DNA of 23,513 nucleotides from CAWBNS01 sp964445105 (lineage in GTDB: Bacteria > Chlamydiota > Chlamydiia > Chlamydiales > JAJFMA01), in contig CAYUJS010000027.1 in assembly GCA_964445105.1 (NCBI GenBank), positions 1 to 23,513 on the forward strand. The letters run 5' to 3'. The translations under genes were made by a program, and so were the position numbers. The notes below the pieces were generated by a model, which saw nothing but the letters and a program-made list of their open reading frames with translations, made no database searches and was not told where the DNA came from. How positions within the stretch are numbered: the stretch's first letter is position 1; each line of letters opens with the position of its first letter. Of the stretch, positions 22,382 through 23,513 are shown one piece after another.

Positions 22382-23513
22382 ATGAGTAAAACCGCCACAC
22401 AGAGTACGTTTTCCCCCCAGCATCAGCAGAAAGTTGATGAGCTGGTCTCCATTGCCAAAGAGCAAGGTTATATCACTTACGAGGAGATTAACGATATTCT
22501 CCCTATGACCTTCGACTCTGCAGACCAGATCGACCAGGTGTTAATTTTCCTGACGGGTATGGATATCCAGATTCTCAATCAATCTGAGGTAGAGCGGCAG
22601 AAGGAAAAGAAGAAAGAGGCTAAGGAGCTAGAAGGAATCTCTCGACGCGTCGAGGGGGCGCCGGATGATCCGGTGCGAATGTACCTCAAAGAGATGGGAT
22701 CGGTCCCTCTTTTGAGTCGCGAAGAAGAGGTGGAAATCTCCAAGCGCATTGAGAAAGCGCAGCTGCAGATCGAACGTATCATTATGCGTTTTCGTTTTTC
22801 CTGTCGCGAGGCGTTCTCTATCGGCCAATTTTTGATCACGCAGAAAGAGCGTTTCGACAAGTGTATTACGGAAAAAGAAATTGGTAATAAAGCGGCTTTC
22901 GTCAGCTTGTTACCTAAGCTTTGCACTAAGCTCAAAGAGGAAGAGGAAGCATTAGAACTGCTGTTGCTCCAGCTTTTTGATCCGAAGGTTAAAAAAATCG
23001 ATGTACCGCATTTACAGGAAGAGATCGAGAAAAGCCGCATTCGCACGCAAGCCTATCTGCGTTTATTCCACTTTCGCCATAACATTACGGATGATTTTGG
23101 GGAGGTTATTCTTCGGGCTTACGATCGTTTTCTTGAGCTGGAGAAAGAAATTAAAGACCTGGCTCCACGTGCCGAGCGCAACAAGTACGCCTTGGCCAAG
23201 CTGCAAGCGGCCCAGCGTAAACTGACTAAGCGAGAGTTGGCAGCCGGACGTACGCTCGAAGAGTTTAAAAAAGATGTCAAGATGCTTCAACGCTGGCTCG
23301 ACAAGAGCCAAGAAGCCAAGCGTGAAATGGTGGAGTCTAACCTTCGTCTGGTTATTTCCATCGCTAAAAAATACACGAATCGTGGCCTTTCCTTCCTAGA
23401 TCTTATTCAGGAAGGGAATATGGGCTTGATGAAGGCGGTAGAGAAGTTCGAATACCGCCGGGGTTACAAATTTTCTACTTATGCCACCTGGTGGATCCGT
23501 CAAGCTGTGACGC
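22382..23513 (+). CDS. rpoD: RNA polymerase primary sigma factor (sigma-66 type), truncated by the window end
   Basis: 377 codons are present; the gene runs off the right edge within region 2. The N-terminal region 1.1-like part (QGYITYEEINDILP, DQIDQVLIFLTGMDIQ) leads to region 1.2 DDPVRMYLKEMGSVPLL (residues 95-111), REEEVEISKRIEKA, a long non-conserved insert, and from residue 316 regions 2.1-2.4 (MVESNLRLVISIAKKYTNRG, LDLIQEGNMGLMKAVEKFE, YKFSTYATWWIRQAVT), which bind core polymerase, melt DNA and read the -10 box. Regions 3 and 4 lie outside. The insert and the KKKEAKELEG segment closely match chlamydial sigma-66 from memory, the best taxonomic marker here. The Shine-Dalgarno is weak. 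It directs most promoters, including the candidates listed here. Confidence 0.97.
   Translation, partial: MSKTATQSTFSPQHQQKVDELVSIAKEQGYITYEEINDILPMTFDSADQIDQVLIFLTGMDIQILNQSEVERQKEKKKEAKELEGISRRVEGAPDDPVRMYLKEMGSVPLLSREEEVEISKRIEKAQLQIERIIMRFRFSCREAFSIGQFLITQKERFDKCITEKEIGNKAAFVSLLPKLCTKLKEEEEALELLLLQLFDPKVKKIDVPHLQEEIEKSRIRTQAYLRLFHFRHNITDDFGEVILRAYDRFLELEKEIKDLAPRAERNKYALAKLQAAQRKLTKRELAAGRTLEEFKKDVKMLQRWLDKSQEAKREMVESNLRLVISIAKKYTNRGLSFLDLIQEGNMGLMKAVEKFEYRRGYKFSTYATWWIRQAVT

Noticed and set aside
1..23513. CRISPR arrays, prophage genes or transposase genes
   Set aside because: No regularly spaced repeats, Cas proteins, phage structural genes or transposases were seen on either strand.

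Overview
The window looks like a chromosome segment from a member of the Chlamydiota outside the classical Chlamydia genus (an 'environmental' chlamydia). The strongest evidence is the truncated gene at the right end. It encodes a housekeeping sigma factor whose N-terminal region and non-conserved insert match chlamydial sigma-66 closely, as I remember that family. A chlamydia-length UvrD helicase, a PotABCD transporter, a CoiA-like protein and an AAA/DUF4143 ATPase fit the same assignment. The assignment rests on recalled family knowledge, not on a search.

Layout. Positions 149-1737 (-) hold a broken Schlafen/AlbA-type ATP-binding gene with a lost ATG and a frameshift. Positions 1889-6306 (+) are a surface-polysaccharide operon: a GT4 glycosyltransferase, an O-antigen-ligase/polymerase-like membrane protein and a GT39 (ArnT/PMT-like) glycosyltransferase. 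Positions 6565-7087 (+) encode a membrane-anchored coiled-coil protein whose frame is interrupted exactly at a run of eight G, the pattern of a phase-variation switch. A strongly structured RNA segment and a good intrinsic terminator follow (7112-7246). Positions 7283-8584 (-) encode an AAA/DUF4143 ATPase that has lost its original start to a TGA in codon 13. Positions 8878-12451 (-) hold uvrD and, upstream of it, a second GT39 enzyme.

Positions 13249-18420 (+) form a very tight operon: potA, potB, potC, potD, a 60-codon ORF and an MFS transporter. The last four junctions are all ATGA overlaps. The MFS gene runs tail-to-tail into, and overlaps by 47 bp, an opposite-strand pair (18374-20202): glucose-1-phosphate cytidylyltransferase (rfbF-like) and an NAD-dependent sugar epimerase/dehydratase, themselves coupled by ATGA. 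A gene-poor stretch of about 1.2 kb follows, then a CoiA-like gene (-) and rpoD (+), which diverge from back-to-back -35 boxes.

Two functional themes stand out. One is envelope glycan synthesis: GT4, ligase, two GT39 enzymes and CDP-sugar formation, more than the minimal lipooligosaccharide of Chlamydia needs. The other is host-nutrient uptake (PotABCD and the MFS protein). Accessory genes carry several lesions (lost start, two frameshifts, one nonsense codon) while the housekeeping and transport genes are intact.
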